Shown here one piece after another: positions 1-12,398 of a DNA stretch of 64,000 nucleotides. The notes below the pieces were generated by a model. It saw nothing but the letters and a program-made list of their open reading frames with translations, ran no database searches and had not been told where the DNA came from. The DNA is from Pteria penguin (taxonomy: Eukaryota > Mollusca > Bivalvia > Pterioida > Pteriidae): positions 38,335,501 through 38,399,500 of the forward strand of contig CM068592.1 of NCBI GenBank assembly GCA_035048485.1, given 5' to 3'. The first letter of the stretch is position 1. Each line of letters begins with the position of its first letter. A program made the position numbers and the translations under genes.

Positions 1-3000
1 CATACGGAATCATCACTACTAATATACCCTATGATATGTATACATACACAATCATCACTGCTTATATACCCTATAATATGTATACATACAGAATCATCAC
101 TGCTAATATACCCTATAATATGTATACATACAGAATCATCACTGCTCATATACCCTATGATATGTATACATACAGAATCATCACTGCTAATATACCCTAT
201 GATATGTAGACATACAGAAACATCATTGCTAATATACCCTATGATATGTATACATACAGAATCATCACTGTTAATATAACCTATGATATGTACACATACG
301 GAATCATCACTACTAATATACCCTATGATATGTAAACATACACAATCATCACTGCTTATATACCCTATAATATGTATACATACAGAATCATCACTGCTAA
401 TATACCCTATAATATGTATACATACAGAATCATCACTGCTAATATTCCCTATAATATGTATACATACAGAATCATCACTGCCAATATACCCTATGATATG
501 TATACATACAGAATCATCACTGCTAACATACCCTATGATATGTAGACATACAGAATCATTACTGCTAATATACCCTATCATATGTATACATACAGAATCA
601 TCACTGCTTATATACCCTATGATGTGTTTATATATACAGAATCATCACTGCTAACATATCCTATGATATGTAGACCTACAGAATCATCACTGCTAACATA
701 CCGTATAATATGTATACATACAGAATCATCACTGCTAATATACCCTATGATATGTATACATACAGAATCGTTACTGCTAATATACACTATGATATGTATA
801 CATACAGAATCATCACTGCTTATATACCCTATGGTATCTAGACATACAGAATCATCACTACTTATATACCCTATGATATGTATACATACAGAATCATCAC
901 TGTTAATATACCCTATGATATGTTTATATACACAGAATCATCACTGCTAATATACCCTCTGATATGTAGACATAGAGAATCATCACTGCTAAGATACCCT
1001 ATGATATGTATACATACAAAATCACTGCTAATATACCCTATCATATGAATGCATACAGAATCATCACTGCTTATATACCCTATGATATGTATACATACAA
1101 AATCATCTCTGCTTATATACCCTATGATATGTATATATACAAAATCATCACTGTTAATATACCCTATGATATGTATACATACAAAATCATCACTGTTAAT
1201 ATACCCTATGATATGTATACATACAGAATCATCACTGCTAATATACCCCATGATATGTATACATACAGAATCATCACTGCTAATATACCCTATGATATGT
1301 ATACATACAGAATCATCACTGCTAATATACCCTATGATATGTATACATACAAAATCATCACTGCTAAAATACACTATGATATGTATACATACAAAATGAT
1401 CACTGCTAACATACCCTATGATATGTATACATACAGAATCATCACTGCTAACATACCCTATGATATGTATACATACAGAATCATCACTGCTAACATACCC
1501 TATGATATGTATACATACAGAATCATCACTACTAATATACCCTATGATATGTATACATACAAAATCATCACTACTAATGTACCCTATGATATGAATACAT
1601 ACAGAATCATGACTGCTTATATACCCTATGATATGTATACATACAGAATCATCACTGCTAATATACCCTATGATATGTATACATACAGAATCATCACTGA
1701 TAATATACCCTATAATATGTATACGTACAGAATCATTACTGCTAATATACCCTATGATATGTATACATACAGAATCATCACCGTTAACATACCCTATGAT
1801 ATGTATACGTACAGAAGCATCACTACTAATATACCCGATGATATGTATACATACAAAATCATCACTGCTTATGCACCCTATAATGTATATATACAGAAAC
1901 ATCACTGCTTATATACCCTATGATATGTATACATACAGAATCATCACTGCTAATATACCCTATAATTTGTATACATACAGAATCATCACTGCTTATATAT
2001 CGTATGATATGTATACATACAGAATCATCACTGCTAATATACCCTATGATATGTATACAGACAGAATCGTCACTGCTAATATACACTATGATATGTATAC
2101 ATACAGAATGATCACTGCTAATATACCCTATGATATGTATACATACAAAATGATCACTGCTAAAATACACTATGATATGTATACATACAAAATGATCACT
2201 GCTAACATACCCTATGATATGTATACATACAGAATCATCACTGCTAAGATACCCTATGATATGTATACATACAGAATCATCACTGCTAACATACCCTATG
2301 ATATGTATACATACAGAATCATCACTACTAATATACCCTATGATATGTATACATACAAAATCATCACTACTAATGTACCCTATGATATGAATACATACAG
2401 AATCATGACTGCTTATATACCCTATGATATGTATACATACAGAATCATCAGTGCTAATATACCCTATGATATGTATACATACAGAATCATCACTGCTAAT
2501 ATACCCTATAATATGTATACGTACAGAATCATTACTGCTAATATACCCTATGATATGTATACATACAGAATCATCACCGTTAACATACCCTATGATATGT
2601 ATACGTACAGAAGCATCACTACTAATATACCCGATGATATGTATACATACAAAATCATCACTGCTTATGCACCCTATAATATGTATATATACAGAAACAT
2701 CACTGCTTATATACCCTATGATATGTATACATACAGAATCATCACTGCTAATATACCCTATAATTTGTATACATACAGAATCATCACTGCTGATATATCG
2801 TATGATATGTATACATACAGAATCATCACTGCTAATATACCCTATGATATGTATACATACAGAATCGTCACTGCTAATATACACTATGATGTGTATACAT
2901 ACAGAATCATCACTACTTATATACCCTATGATATGTATACATACAGAATCATCACTGTTAATATACCCTATGATATGTTTATATATACAGAATCATCACT

Positions 3001-6000
3001 GCTAATATACCCTATGATATGTAGACATACAGAATCATCACTGCTAACATACCCTATGATATGTATACATACAAAATCACTGCTAATATACCCTATCATA
3101 TGAATGCATACAGAATCATCACTGCTTATATACCCTATGATATGTATACATACAGAATCATCACTGCTAATATACCCTATAATATGTATACATACAGAAT
3201 CATCACTGCTCATATACCCCATGATATGTATACATACAGAATCATCACTGCTAATATACCCTATGATATGTATACATACAGAATCATCACTGCTAATATA
3301 CCCTATGATATGTATACATACAAAATCATCACTGCTAAAATACACTATGATATGTATACATACAAAATGATCACTGCTAACATACGCTATGATATGTATA
3401 CATACAGAATCATCACTGCTAATATACCCTATGATATGTATACATACAAAATCATCACTGCTAATATACCCTATGATATGTATACATACAAAATCATCAC
3501 TGCTAATATACCCTATGATATGTATACATAAAGAATCTTCACTGCTAATATACCCTATGATATCTAGAGATACAGAATCATCACTGCTTATATATCCTAT
3601 GATATATATGCATACAGAATCATCACTGCTAATATACCCTATGATATGTATACATACAGAATCATCACTGCTAATATACCCTATGATATGTATACATACA
3701 GAATCATCACTGCTAATATACCCTATTATATGTATACATACAGAATGATCACTGCTAATATACCCTATGATATGTAGACATACAGAATCATCACTGCTAA
3801 TATACTCTATGATATGTATACATACAGAATCATCACTTCTTATATACCCTATGATATGTATACATACAGAATCATCACTTCTTATATACCCTATGATATG
3901 TATACATACAGAAGCATCACTGCTAACATACCGTATGATGTCTATACATACACAATCATCACTGCTAATATACCCTATGATATGTATACATACAAAATGA
4001 TCACTGCTAAAATACACTTTGATATGTATACATACAAAATGATCACTGCTAACATACCCTATGATATGTATACATACAAAATCATCTCTGCTTATATACC
4101 CTATGATATGTATACATACAGAATCATCACTTCTTATATACCCTATGATATGTATACATACAGAATCGTCACTGCTAATATACACTATGATATGTATACA
4201 TACAGAATCATCACTGCTAATATACCCTATGATATGTATACATACAAAATGATCACTGCTAAAATACACTATGATATGTATACATACAAAATGATCACTG
4301 CTAACATACCCTATGATATGTATACATACAGAATCATCACTGCTAACATACCCTATGATATGTATACATACAGAATCATCACTGGTAACATACCCTATGA
4401 TATGTATACATACAGAATCATCACTACTAATATACCCTATGATATGTATACATACAAAATCATCACTACTAATGTATCCTATGATATGAATACATACAGA
4501 ATCATGACTGCTTATATACCCTATGATATGTATACATACAGAATCATCACTGCTAATATACCCTATGATATGTATACATACAGAATCATCACTGCTAATA
4601 TACCCTATAATATGTATACGTACAGAATCATTACTGCTAATATACCCTATGATATGTATACATACAGAATCATCACTGTTAACATACCCTATGATATGTA
4701 TACGTACAGAAGCATCACTACTAATATACCCGATGATATGTATACATACAAAATCATCACTGCTTATGCACCCTATAATATGTATATATACAGAAACATC
4801 ACTGCTTATATACCCTATGATATGTATACATACAGAATCATCACTGCTAATATACCCTATAATTTGTATACATACAGAATCATCACTGCTTATATATCGT
4901 ATGATATGTATACATACAGAATCATCACTGCTAATATACCCTATGATATGTATACATACAGAATCGTCACTGCTAATATACACTATAATATGTATACATA
5001 CAGAATCATCACTGCTCATATACCCCATGATATGTATACATACAGAATCATCACTGCTAATATACCCTATGATATGTATACATACAGAATCATCACTGCT
5101 AATATACCCTATGATATGTATACATACAGAATCATCACTGCTAATATACATTATGATATGTATACATACAAAATCATCACTGCTAATATACCCTATGATA
5201 TGTATACATACAAAATCATCACTGCTAATATACCCTATGATATGTATACATAAAGAATCTTCACTGCTAATATACCCTATGATATCTAGAGATACAGAAT
5301 CATCACTGCTTATATATCCTATGATATGTATGCATACAGAATCATCACTGTTAATATACCCTATGATATGTTTATATATACAGAATCATCACTGCTAACA
5401 TATCCTATGATATGTAGACATACAGAATCATCACTGCTAACATACCCTATGATATATATACATACAGAATCATCACTGCTAATATACCCTATGATATGTA
5501 TACATACAGAATCATCACTGCTAATATACCCTATGATATGTATACATACAGAATCATCACTGCTAATATACCCTATTATATGTATACATACAGAATGATC
5601 ACCGCTAATATACCCTATGATATGTAGACATACAGAATCATCACTGCTAATATACTCTATGATATGTATACATACAGAATCATCACTTCTTATATACCCT
5701 ATGATATGTATACATACAGAATCATCACTTCTTATATACCCTATGATATGTATACATACAGAATCATCACTGCTAACATACCCTATGATGTCTATACATA
5801 CACAATCATCACTGCTAATATACCCTATGATATGTATACATACAAAATCATCACTACTAATATACCCTATGATATGTATACATACACATTCATCACTGCT
5901 TATATACCCTATGATATGTATACATACAGAATCATCACTACTAATATACCCGATGATATGTATACATACAGAATCATCACTACTAATATACCCTATGATA

Positions 6001-6105
6001 TGTATACATACAGAATCATCACTGCTAATATACCCTATGATATCTATACATACAGAATCATCACTACTAATATACCCTATGATATGTATACATACAGAAT
6101 CATCA
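1..6105. repeat. 42-bp satellite array (about 145 units), truncated by window edge
   Basis: The stretch is a head-to-tail array of a 42-bp unit, with about 145 copies at high mutual similarity. Each unit contains the 12-bp perfect palindrome TATGTATACATA followed by an AGAATCATCACTGCTAATA-type segment. Some units have 2- or 3-bp length changes, such as the 44-bp variant with GTTTATATATACAG near 615, 2970 and 5370. Blocks of units sharing private variants recur (see findings), so the array has higher-order structure. Because 42 is a multiple of 3 and the unit lacks stops in several frames, long spurious reading frames run through both strands. I do not interpret them as genes. The left end is outside the window. 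Confidence 0.97.
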
Positions 6106-6132
6106 TGGTATTATATCGTTTTCAAAACATCA

Positions 6133-6412
6133 ACGCAGCCGGCGTTGCCTAGTGGTATTGCGCTCGCCTCATGATCGAGAGACCGGGGTTCGAGTTCCGC
6201 TCTGGTCATGCCGGTGTTCTGTCTTTCGGATGAGACAGTAAAACCGAGGCCCCGTGTCGTGGTATGCATGGCACGTTAAAGATCCCTCACTGCTTCGGGT
6301 GGTCCGTTGCAAAGGTCAAAATTTGTATGCCCCGCATCAGGCAGATGCCGTCACCATATACGTGAAATATTCGTTGTGTGACGTTAAACATAAAAACCAA
6401 TCAATCAATCAA
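6133..6412 (+). mobile_element. tRNA-derived SINE (V-SINE-like tail), full length
   Basis: This is a 280-bp SINE flanked by an 11-bp target site duplication, TCAAAACATCA, at 6122-6132 and 6413-6423. The head is tRNA-like: GCCTAGTGGTA resembles the A box and GGTTCGAGTTCC the pol III B box. A conserved body follows, containing CTTTCGGATGAGACAGTA and AAAGATCCCTCACTGCTTCG. The 3' part (GTCACCATATACGTGAAATA, then GACGTTAAAC) ends in an (AATC)n tail. Other copies lie at 20796, 30708 and 34776. The tail resembles the V-SINE superfamily, of which RUDI is the described molluscan member. I am not certain that this is RUDI itself. Confidence 0.92.
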
Positions 6413-6423
6413 TCAAAACATCA

Positions 6424-8500
6424 GCTTTCTGAAATTCAAAACTCGAATGAACATGCTATATATGTTATTCTTTCCGGATTGAAGACTGTCGAGGAATTAC
6501 TATCGATACTATACAAATTTTTCGTTCATTTTTTGCGGAATCCCAGGTGATTAACCCAGCTCAAAATTTTCAATTAACCTACAAACACGAGCGTCTTCGC
6601 TAGCTCGGTTGATTTCTAATGTTGAAATGACGACACTAAGCTTTTACGGTATTACAATTTTCTCGATCTTCATTGTAAACTTAACTTTAAATATCAAAAT
6701 AAAATTTGTTTTGTAAAAATTTGAATTAAATTGGATAAATTTTAGATATGATTATACTTTGTATTTATTATTTTAACATTTAAATTAGAATTTATGTTGA
6801 GTAAAATATAAAAAAGTTACATAACATGAGTTATATAGATAGAAGTGTTAGAAGAAAGACAACTCTTAAAAGTGATGGAAAATTATGTGGTAATAAATCA
6901 AAGATGTCTAATAATGTGTGCTACAATGATTTGTATCACTAGTTCCGTTAGTGATTAACATTACAGTAGATATTGCTGAGATGTGGAATGAGAGCGAATT
7001 TCTAGTAAATGTCAAATCTCTAGTACTGTGGCAGAGTCATAGATAACTTCCTATGTCTATTGTACTAGCCTTAGCAGATATTGATAACACTGATCAATAT
7101 TTTTCACCAACATTGTCATATGATAATTTGTAAACATCATTCTTCTCGCCATGTACGATAAAGTATTATCATATCAGACTTATACTTATGTAGCAAATAC
7201 CTCTTGATAGTTACAGGCTGTTCCCATTCAACCTTGCTTTCCTCATATTGGCTAGAGTTATCTCCCTCATTGGATAAAAACTCTCGGATTTTATATATCT
7301 TTGCTAATACAAAAATGATTGATTTTACTTACTTTTGTAATATTATCACATTGTTCGTACATGTATATCTAAATGTTTTATCATATTTTTTTAACTGATT
7401 GATTGTAATTAGAAATTTACTGAGTAATTAAAAACAAAAGATATGAAGTCTGCCCTGAAAATTTGTTAATTTCTCAAAACTCTGATTAAGTCTACATGGT
7501 AGGAATGGAAAAGGTCCAAGAGTTGTAATCCAACATGACGGTTAATGCTAATAGTGTGACGTCACATTGGACAACTCTAATAATTAGGTCATTTTCACGA
7601 TGTGTTGTCTTTTAACGTTCCTAGTATTGAGTGGGGCCATCCGGACCACCGGAATCGGTTTCTCATAATCCAAATTATCGAATAGGTTCTATAGAAATCG
7701 TTCATGCAAACCGCAAAATGTAATAATGAACCCAACAATAATTTCACTGAATTTATTTTATTGGAAAACCACCGACCCGTACCATGGACTTTTCGGATTG
7801 GAGACAAGCACGCTACCAACATCCCTGAGAAGTAAAGTTTTGTGTGTGTGGGATTGGACGGAATTCCGGATATAGTGACGTCCAGTACAAAGTATCCTCT
7901 ATGCTGTATATATATATCTGACTCCCCATATTAAACGCCCGTTACCCTACCCGAGTTTAGTTTTAATAAATATTATTGGACCGTCTTGCAACAGAAAGCT
8001 CACATTAATAGTTCAATGGACGGAGCTTGCCTAGATCTAATACTATACGCACTAACTAGCTTATGTACTACTATTTATAGAAAAACTTCCAAATTCAAAC
8101 GGAACCCAAATCACAGAACCTGTTCACGGCAAACTGAATCAACAGAATTACCTTTCGCAATTTCTCTTTCGTTTCATAACACGATCAATGTTTGAATTTG
8201 GTTTCTGAATATGACGACAAACTGTACAGTACGTGTACATGTAATAAAGACATAGACTGCTTTCACTTGAAAGTAATCCATGTCTCTGATGTAAATACCA
8301 CTGCAGACAACACAGTCGGTCTCACGGGCCACTTTTTCTGTTACACACGTTGTATCTTGTAATTCTTTATAACTATGATAAAAAGAACAAATTTGGTTTC
8401 TTAACACGATCAAATTTTGAAAGTTGCATTTGTACTGCAGTACGTGTACATATACTACTGCAGACAACACAGGCTTCTTCCATTTTATCTAGTACCTATA
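6424..8500. other. AT-rich non-coding stretch
   Basis: No convincing coding sequence or RNA gene is seen. Short reading frames at 7204-7398 and 7595-7822 have no recognisable domain or codon pattern. The stretch 6530-6910 is related to 8830-9200 and is listed separately. Confidence 0.6.
6530..6910 (+). repeat. Diverged dispersed repeat, copy 1
   Basis: This segment aligns by eye with 8830-9200. Shared landmarks, in order, are CCAGGT, an AAATT-rich run then AATTAACC, CTACAAA, CGAGC, TCTTCGCT, then an AT-rich stretch, then AGAAAGACAACTCTTAAAAG. It may be an old transposon copy or an old local duplication. No coding capacity is visible. Confidence 0.6.
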
Positions 8501-8588
8501 ATATATAGAAACGATAACAAAATACCAGGATTAGATCATTATATCTATAATAATCTAATCCTGGTATTTTGTTATCGTTTCTATATAT
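8501..8588. repeat. Perfect 36-bp inverted repeat (hairpin)
   Basis: Arms at 8501-8536 and 8553-8588 are perfect reverse complements, separated by a 16-bp loop. The arm contains AACGATAACAAAATACCAGG. A transcript would fold into a fully paired 36-bp stem. The absence of mismatches means it is recent or maintained. It could be the core of a fold-back MITE or a hairpin RNA; nothing distinguishes the two here. Confidence 0.9.
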
Positions 8589-8829
8589 TTTTAAGTAAGA
8601 GTTTTGCTGACTTTCAATACATTTTAAAAGATCTGCTTCATATAAAATGGACTTCTTTCTTTACTCATAAGGGTTTAGAATATTGAAAAGCTAGAACATG
8701 GTGTTGCGCGGTTCGCGAAATTTGCGCGTGACGAAAGAAATTTATCTCTCTATTACAATCTGTTTAAATTTTGTCCGTTCCTTTGCTCTATATTATTTAC
8801 TTCATGGACAAAAAAATATGTTGTTTTCA

Positions 8830-9200
8830 GTTCCAGGTATCTTACCCGGTACAAAATTTAAATTAACCCTACAAAGGCGAGCTTGTAATCTTCGCTGTAG
8901 AGCTTATGCTATACCCTCGGCGTAAACCCGTCACGAGATTGTAAGAGATCTACTTTACTTTATTACCTATTTTTATTCGCGATTCATGTCAAACTAAGTT
9001 TTAAATAGCAAAATAAAAACAATTTTTGAAAGAATTGTATAAGATAAGATAAAATTTATTTATGAGTTTATTCATAATTTATAGATTTAAAATAAAATAA
9101 AAATTAACGGTAGTATAATATAAAAAGGTTGTATACATATGGTTTTTTTTATAAATATGTGTACCAAGAAAGACAACTCTTAAAAGTTATTGAAGACGTT
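8830..9200 (+). repeat. Diverged dispersed repeat, copy 2
   Basis: This is the partner of 6530-6910, in the same orientation about 2.3 kb downstream. It shares the CTACAAAGGCGAGC / CTTCGCT landmark and the later AGAAAGACAACTCTTAAAAG landmark. It is too diverged for a recent duplication. Confidence 0.6.
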
Positions 9201-9413
9201 GATGAAATTTCCCGCAAGATTACTGAAGTTGCAATAAAAAAAAATCGTCTACAATGTGTACCACTATGATATATATACATCGCACCTGGATCATTTAACA
9301 CATGACATCACAGGGTCATTTAACTTATAAGATGGCGGCACCCACCTGACGTATCGTCTCAAACTATCGATCTGTATCAAACATTATAAAAGTCCTCCGA
9401 AGGGAAGTGACAT

Positions 9414-9593
9414 AAAACAAAGAACAATAAACTCAGCATTCACAATATTTCGATCTCCTGAAATTTTTCATATTTCGGTTATGAGATATGATGGATTTCA
9501 CATAACTTACACTACCAATTTCAATAAAATTGAAGAAGGAGAAGGTCAGGAGACCGACATATTGTGAATGGTGAGTTTATTGTTCTTTGTTTT
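9414..9593. mobile_element. Fold-back (MITE-like) element
   Basis: Inverted arms of about 48 bp lie at 9414-9461 and 9546-9593, with a few mismatches. They begin AAAACAAAGAACAATAAACT and end as its complement. The spacer is about 84 bp. There is no coding sequence. The layout fits a small non-autonomous DNA transposon; a clear target duplication is not visible. Confidence 0.75.
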
Positions 9594-9599
9594 GTCGAT

Positions 9600-10330
9600 C
9601 TATATGTAATGAGCACATATGAAGCAGTGACATGGGGCTCCTTTTCTCACGATCGCATTCCGACAGCCGTATTCATACGCCGGTGGTCGGATTATGAATG
9701 CTCTGCGTTTACTAATGTTCAGCTTTGCTCCTCATCGTTCACATTCTGGTCAATTATAATTTTGTTTTTTGTCTTGTTTCGCTCGCAAGGTCTGACTTTA
9801 CTTGTTATATATGTATCAAGCACAGGCTATGGTTACTCAGAATAATTAATTTGGTATTACTAACACCCCCCCCCCCTTTCCCAACAAAAAATAATAATAA
9901 TAAAACCATATGGGAAACAACTGGATTACTGCACCAACTTTTATAAGAATTTTATTACAGTTTCTGTAACTTTCATGCAGGAAAGATGTAGGATCGATGA
10001 GTTAAATTGAATATTAAAAACATTTTGCGCTTGTTTCGTTGGTGAGACTCTTACATCAACAAGTGGCCTTAATCCCCACCTCTGATTTTACTCTTTGATT
10101 ATCTGCAATACTTATATCAGTATATGTTATTTCCCTTACAAAACATTTAGCTATAGAGTGCAAAACTTCTAGCACAGGTACTGGTGATAAATAGACATTG
10201 TGTAATCAAAGATTACCATGCTCACTTCTATGCAGGATATTACATGTATGTCAAACAAAAACAAAAAAGAAAAGTAGAAAGTTCTACAAAACACTGAAAT
10301 TTTGAAGCGAGTCACTCAAGTGTAAAATCA
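9600..10330. other. Non-coding, nothing recognised
   Basis: A poly-C tract at about 9866 and ATA-rich low complexity at about 9890 are the only notable features. No gene or RNA is seen. Confidence 0.5.
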
Positions 10331-10334
10331 CGGT

Positions 10335-10615
10335 CAGATGCATCATCAGATGAATGCGTTTAAGCCAGCATCCCAAGTTGAACCAATGGTGCAGGTTTGG
10401 TAACTGCAGCAACTAAAGTTTTGTCAATACTTAGAATTACCTCAAACTACTTAATGGAGTCACTAATTTAAAAGCAGAAGATGCATATGCAACATAGGAT
10501 GCATGCGCTTAGGTCGGCATCTCAGGATGAACCTAAGGTGCAAACTTAATAACTTTAGCACCTATATATGCTGTCTCTATTACCGAGTTACCCCAAACTA
10601 CTTAACCAGGCACGC
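10335..10615 (+). repeat. Diverged tandem duplication of about 155 bp
   Basis: Two adjacent segments share landmarks: ATGAATGCGTTTAAGCC / ATGCATGCGCTTAGGTC, GCATCCCAAG / GCATCTCAGG, TGAACC, GTGCA, and CCTCAAACTACTTAA / CCCCAAACTACTTAA. They are two old copies of one unit with no open frame. Confidence 0.65.
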
Positions 10616-10623
10616 ACGTGGTC

Positions 10624-10768
10624 CAGTGGCGGATCCAGAAATTAAAAGGGGGGGGGGGGCACATGTGTATTAGCCAAACTACTCGGTCATTTTTTGTGCC
10701 AAATCTGGATTTTTACATGTAAATATGTGGCAAAAATGGGAGGGGCGCCCCCTCTAAATCCGCCATTG
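10624..10768. mobile_element. G-tract MITE, copy 1
   Basis: This 145-bp element has imperfect terminal inverted repeats, CAGTGGCGGATCCAGAAATT at the left and the complement of CAATGGCGGATTTAGAGG at the right. An uninterrupted G tract of about 12 bp sits just inside the left end and a C-rich stretch inside the right. Related copies lie at about 19343, 22389, 28558 and 30252. Confidence 0.85.
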
Positions 10769-10802
10769 CAGACGGGAACGCGGATGTCGGGGGTATTGCA
10801 TA

Positions 10803-10831
10803 AGCTCATCTCAACTTCGTCGAGATGAGCT
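10803..10831. repeat. Short perfect hairpin
   Basis: AGCTCATCTC at 10803-10812 pairs with GAGATGAGCT at 10822-10831 across a 9-nt loop. It may be the end structure of an unclassified transposon. It is not followed by a T run, so a terminator reading is not supported. Confidence 0.6.
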
Positions 10832-11139
10832 AAAACTGGGTTTCAATTTTTATGTGTCGAGAATTCGTATTTAAATCAAAAAATGATTTATTCCGCCGCT
10901 TCCACTTTCAACTTAAAACAGTACCACGGAAGCACTCATGATTTTTGGACACCTTGTTTGATAACCAGCATGCTCAGTCAGCCGACTTCGATGCGTAATT
11001 CCTTCTACGACATTCAGCCTCTGGTAATGCGACATAGTCGGACCAGGAGCAACTAGAGACTGGGTTTCTTACTCGCCATCTCCAGTAATTCCCTCCGTAT
11101 TCACATTGATCAATTTTGCAGGTGATAAGAGTTGTTTTC

Positions 11140-11735
11140 CTTTTAACCCCCACAGGTAAAATTGGTGGGGACTATAGGTACACTACAAGTACTTTAGAAA
11201 AAACAGAGACCTATATACACACCTGTATATATGTCTCTAGAAAAAAACCCATAAAATTTCAAATTCTTGATACTCTGTTACATACAGGTGATTATCCTTA
11301 ATCTCCCAACAGGTAAAATCGGTAGGAACTATAAGTTTCCACGGCGTCCGTCTCTCCATCAATTATGTGTCAGCTTTTCAGACTTTCCTCTGTCACCTTT
11401 ACTGATATTTACATGCAACTTACTGAAGCACATCAGTGTGAGAGTTACAAATCAAGTATGACTTTAGTCACGGTTGACCTCCTTTTACTTGTGTTGTTGG
11501 CGTTTGTAGAATTTCAGTTCCGCGGACTTTTCGCTCTTATCTTTACAGATATTGAAATGAAACTTCCTGTCGAGTATCAGTGGAGGGGACATTTCGATTT
11601 CTCTGTCATAATAATTTATATACAGACTGTCAAAGAAAAACATTTTTTATCATAACAATTTACATACAAACTGTCAAAGAAAAACAATTTTTCTGTCATA
11701 ATAATTTATATATAGACTGACAAAGAAAAACAATG
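11140..11735 (+). repeat. Cluster of small local duplications
   Basis: An ACAGGTAAAATTGGTRGGGACTATA-like segment occurs at about 11150 and 11308. A segment ending TTTACAGATATT or TTTACTGATATT followed by a related 40-bp stretch occurs at about 11395 and 11540. A roughly 50-bp unit with ATAATTTATATACAGACTG and TCAAAGAAAAAC is repeated three times at 11605-11735. Short open frames cover parts of this (for example 11365-11655), but I recognise no domain and treat it as non-coding repeat. Confidence 0.5.
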
Positions 11736-12398
11736 TGATAATAAACAACGAAATTCATCGCCTGATAAATTTCTATTACATATAATTCATTTACTTTCAG
11801 ATCTTAATGTTTTTGTTCAAATTTTCTATTATTAATGGTTTTAATAATACAAGACCTGTCCAGACAACACTTCATAGAAGATGTAACAGGTATTGGCGAA
11901 TCATAATTTGTATTTCTATCATAACTATGGGATTGTTTCCCATCGATTTATATCCACTTCTGCAGGTGACCAACCGTGGACAAAAAGCACTTTTATGAAA
12001 AGATAATGAAGCAATCGGTTTAAAGTAAGGAATAATAGAAATTGATAATCACTACTATCTGTCTACCTTTCCTCAATGCTTATGACAAATAACTTTATCA
12101 AGTTATGCTAACATTAAGAATTCGGGAGTTTAATTACAACATCCCTAAGGCTTGAATGGTATGTACTCGGGTTAACCGGCAACCTATACAGCATGTTATG
12201 CTTTTAACATTTAGATAAACTAAGCATCGTTAACGTGTACAGAGCAGATAGTCTATATTACTGGTGAGGAAGTTTGACTGAAAAATCGTTTTACGTCATC
12301 TGTTGATAAATTGCTGCCAACCGTTGTACCTTGTGTACCTACTGTAGAGTACATACATAAAATTCGACAAAATATAGATGCCATGTGTAACTCGGACA

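Noticed and set aside
31..5598. Long open reading frames on both strands, up to 727 codons, with a 14-residue repeat
   Set aside because: They arise because the 42-bp unit is a multiple of three and lacks stops. Overlapping frames exist on both strands and no start, signal or domain is conserved.
1..6105. CRISPR array
   Set aside because: The repeats are contiguous with no unique spacers, no cas genes occur and the genome is eukaryotic. The same applies to the other arrays.
6133..6210. Functional tRNA gene
   Set aside because: A- and B-box-like motifs are present, but the cloverleaf cannot close and the sequence continues into a SINE body with target duplications.
9860..9900. Homopolymer C tract as a regulatory site; similar tracts at 17143, 27418, 29570, 44213, 47187 and 50571
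   Set aside because: Simple homopolymers of variable length with no conserved context outside the MITE family; nothing supports a function.
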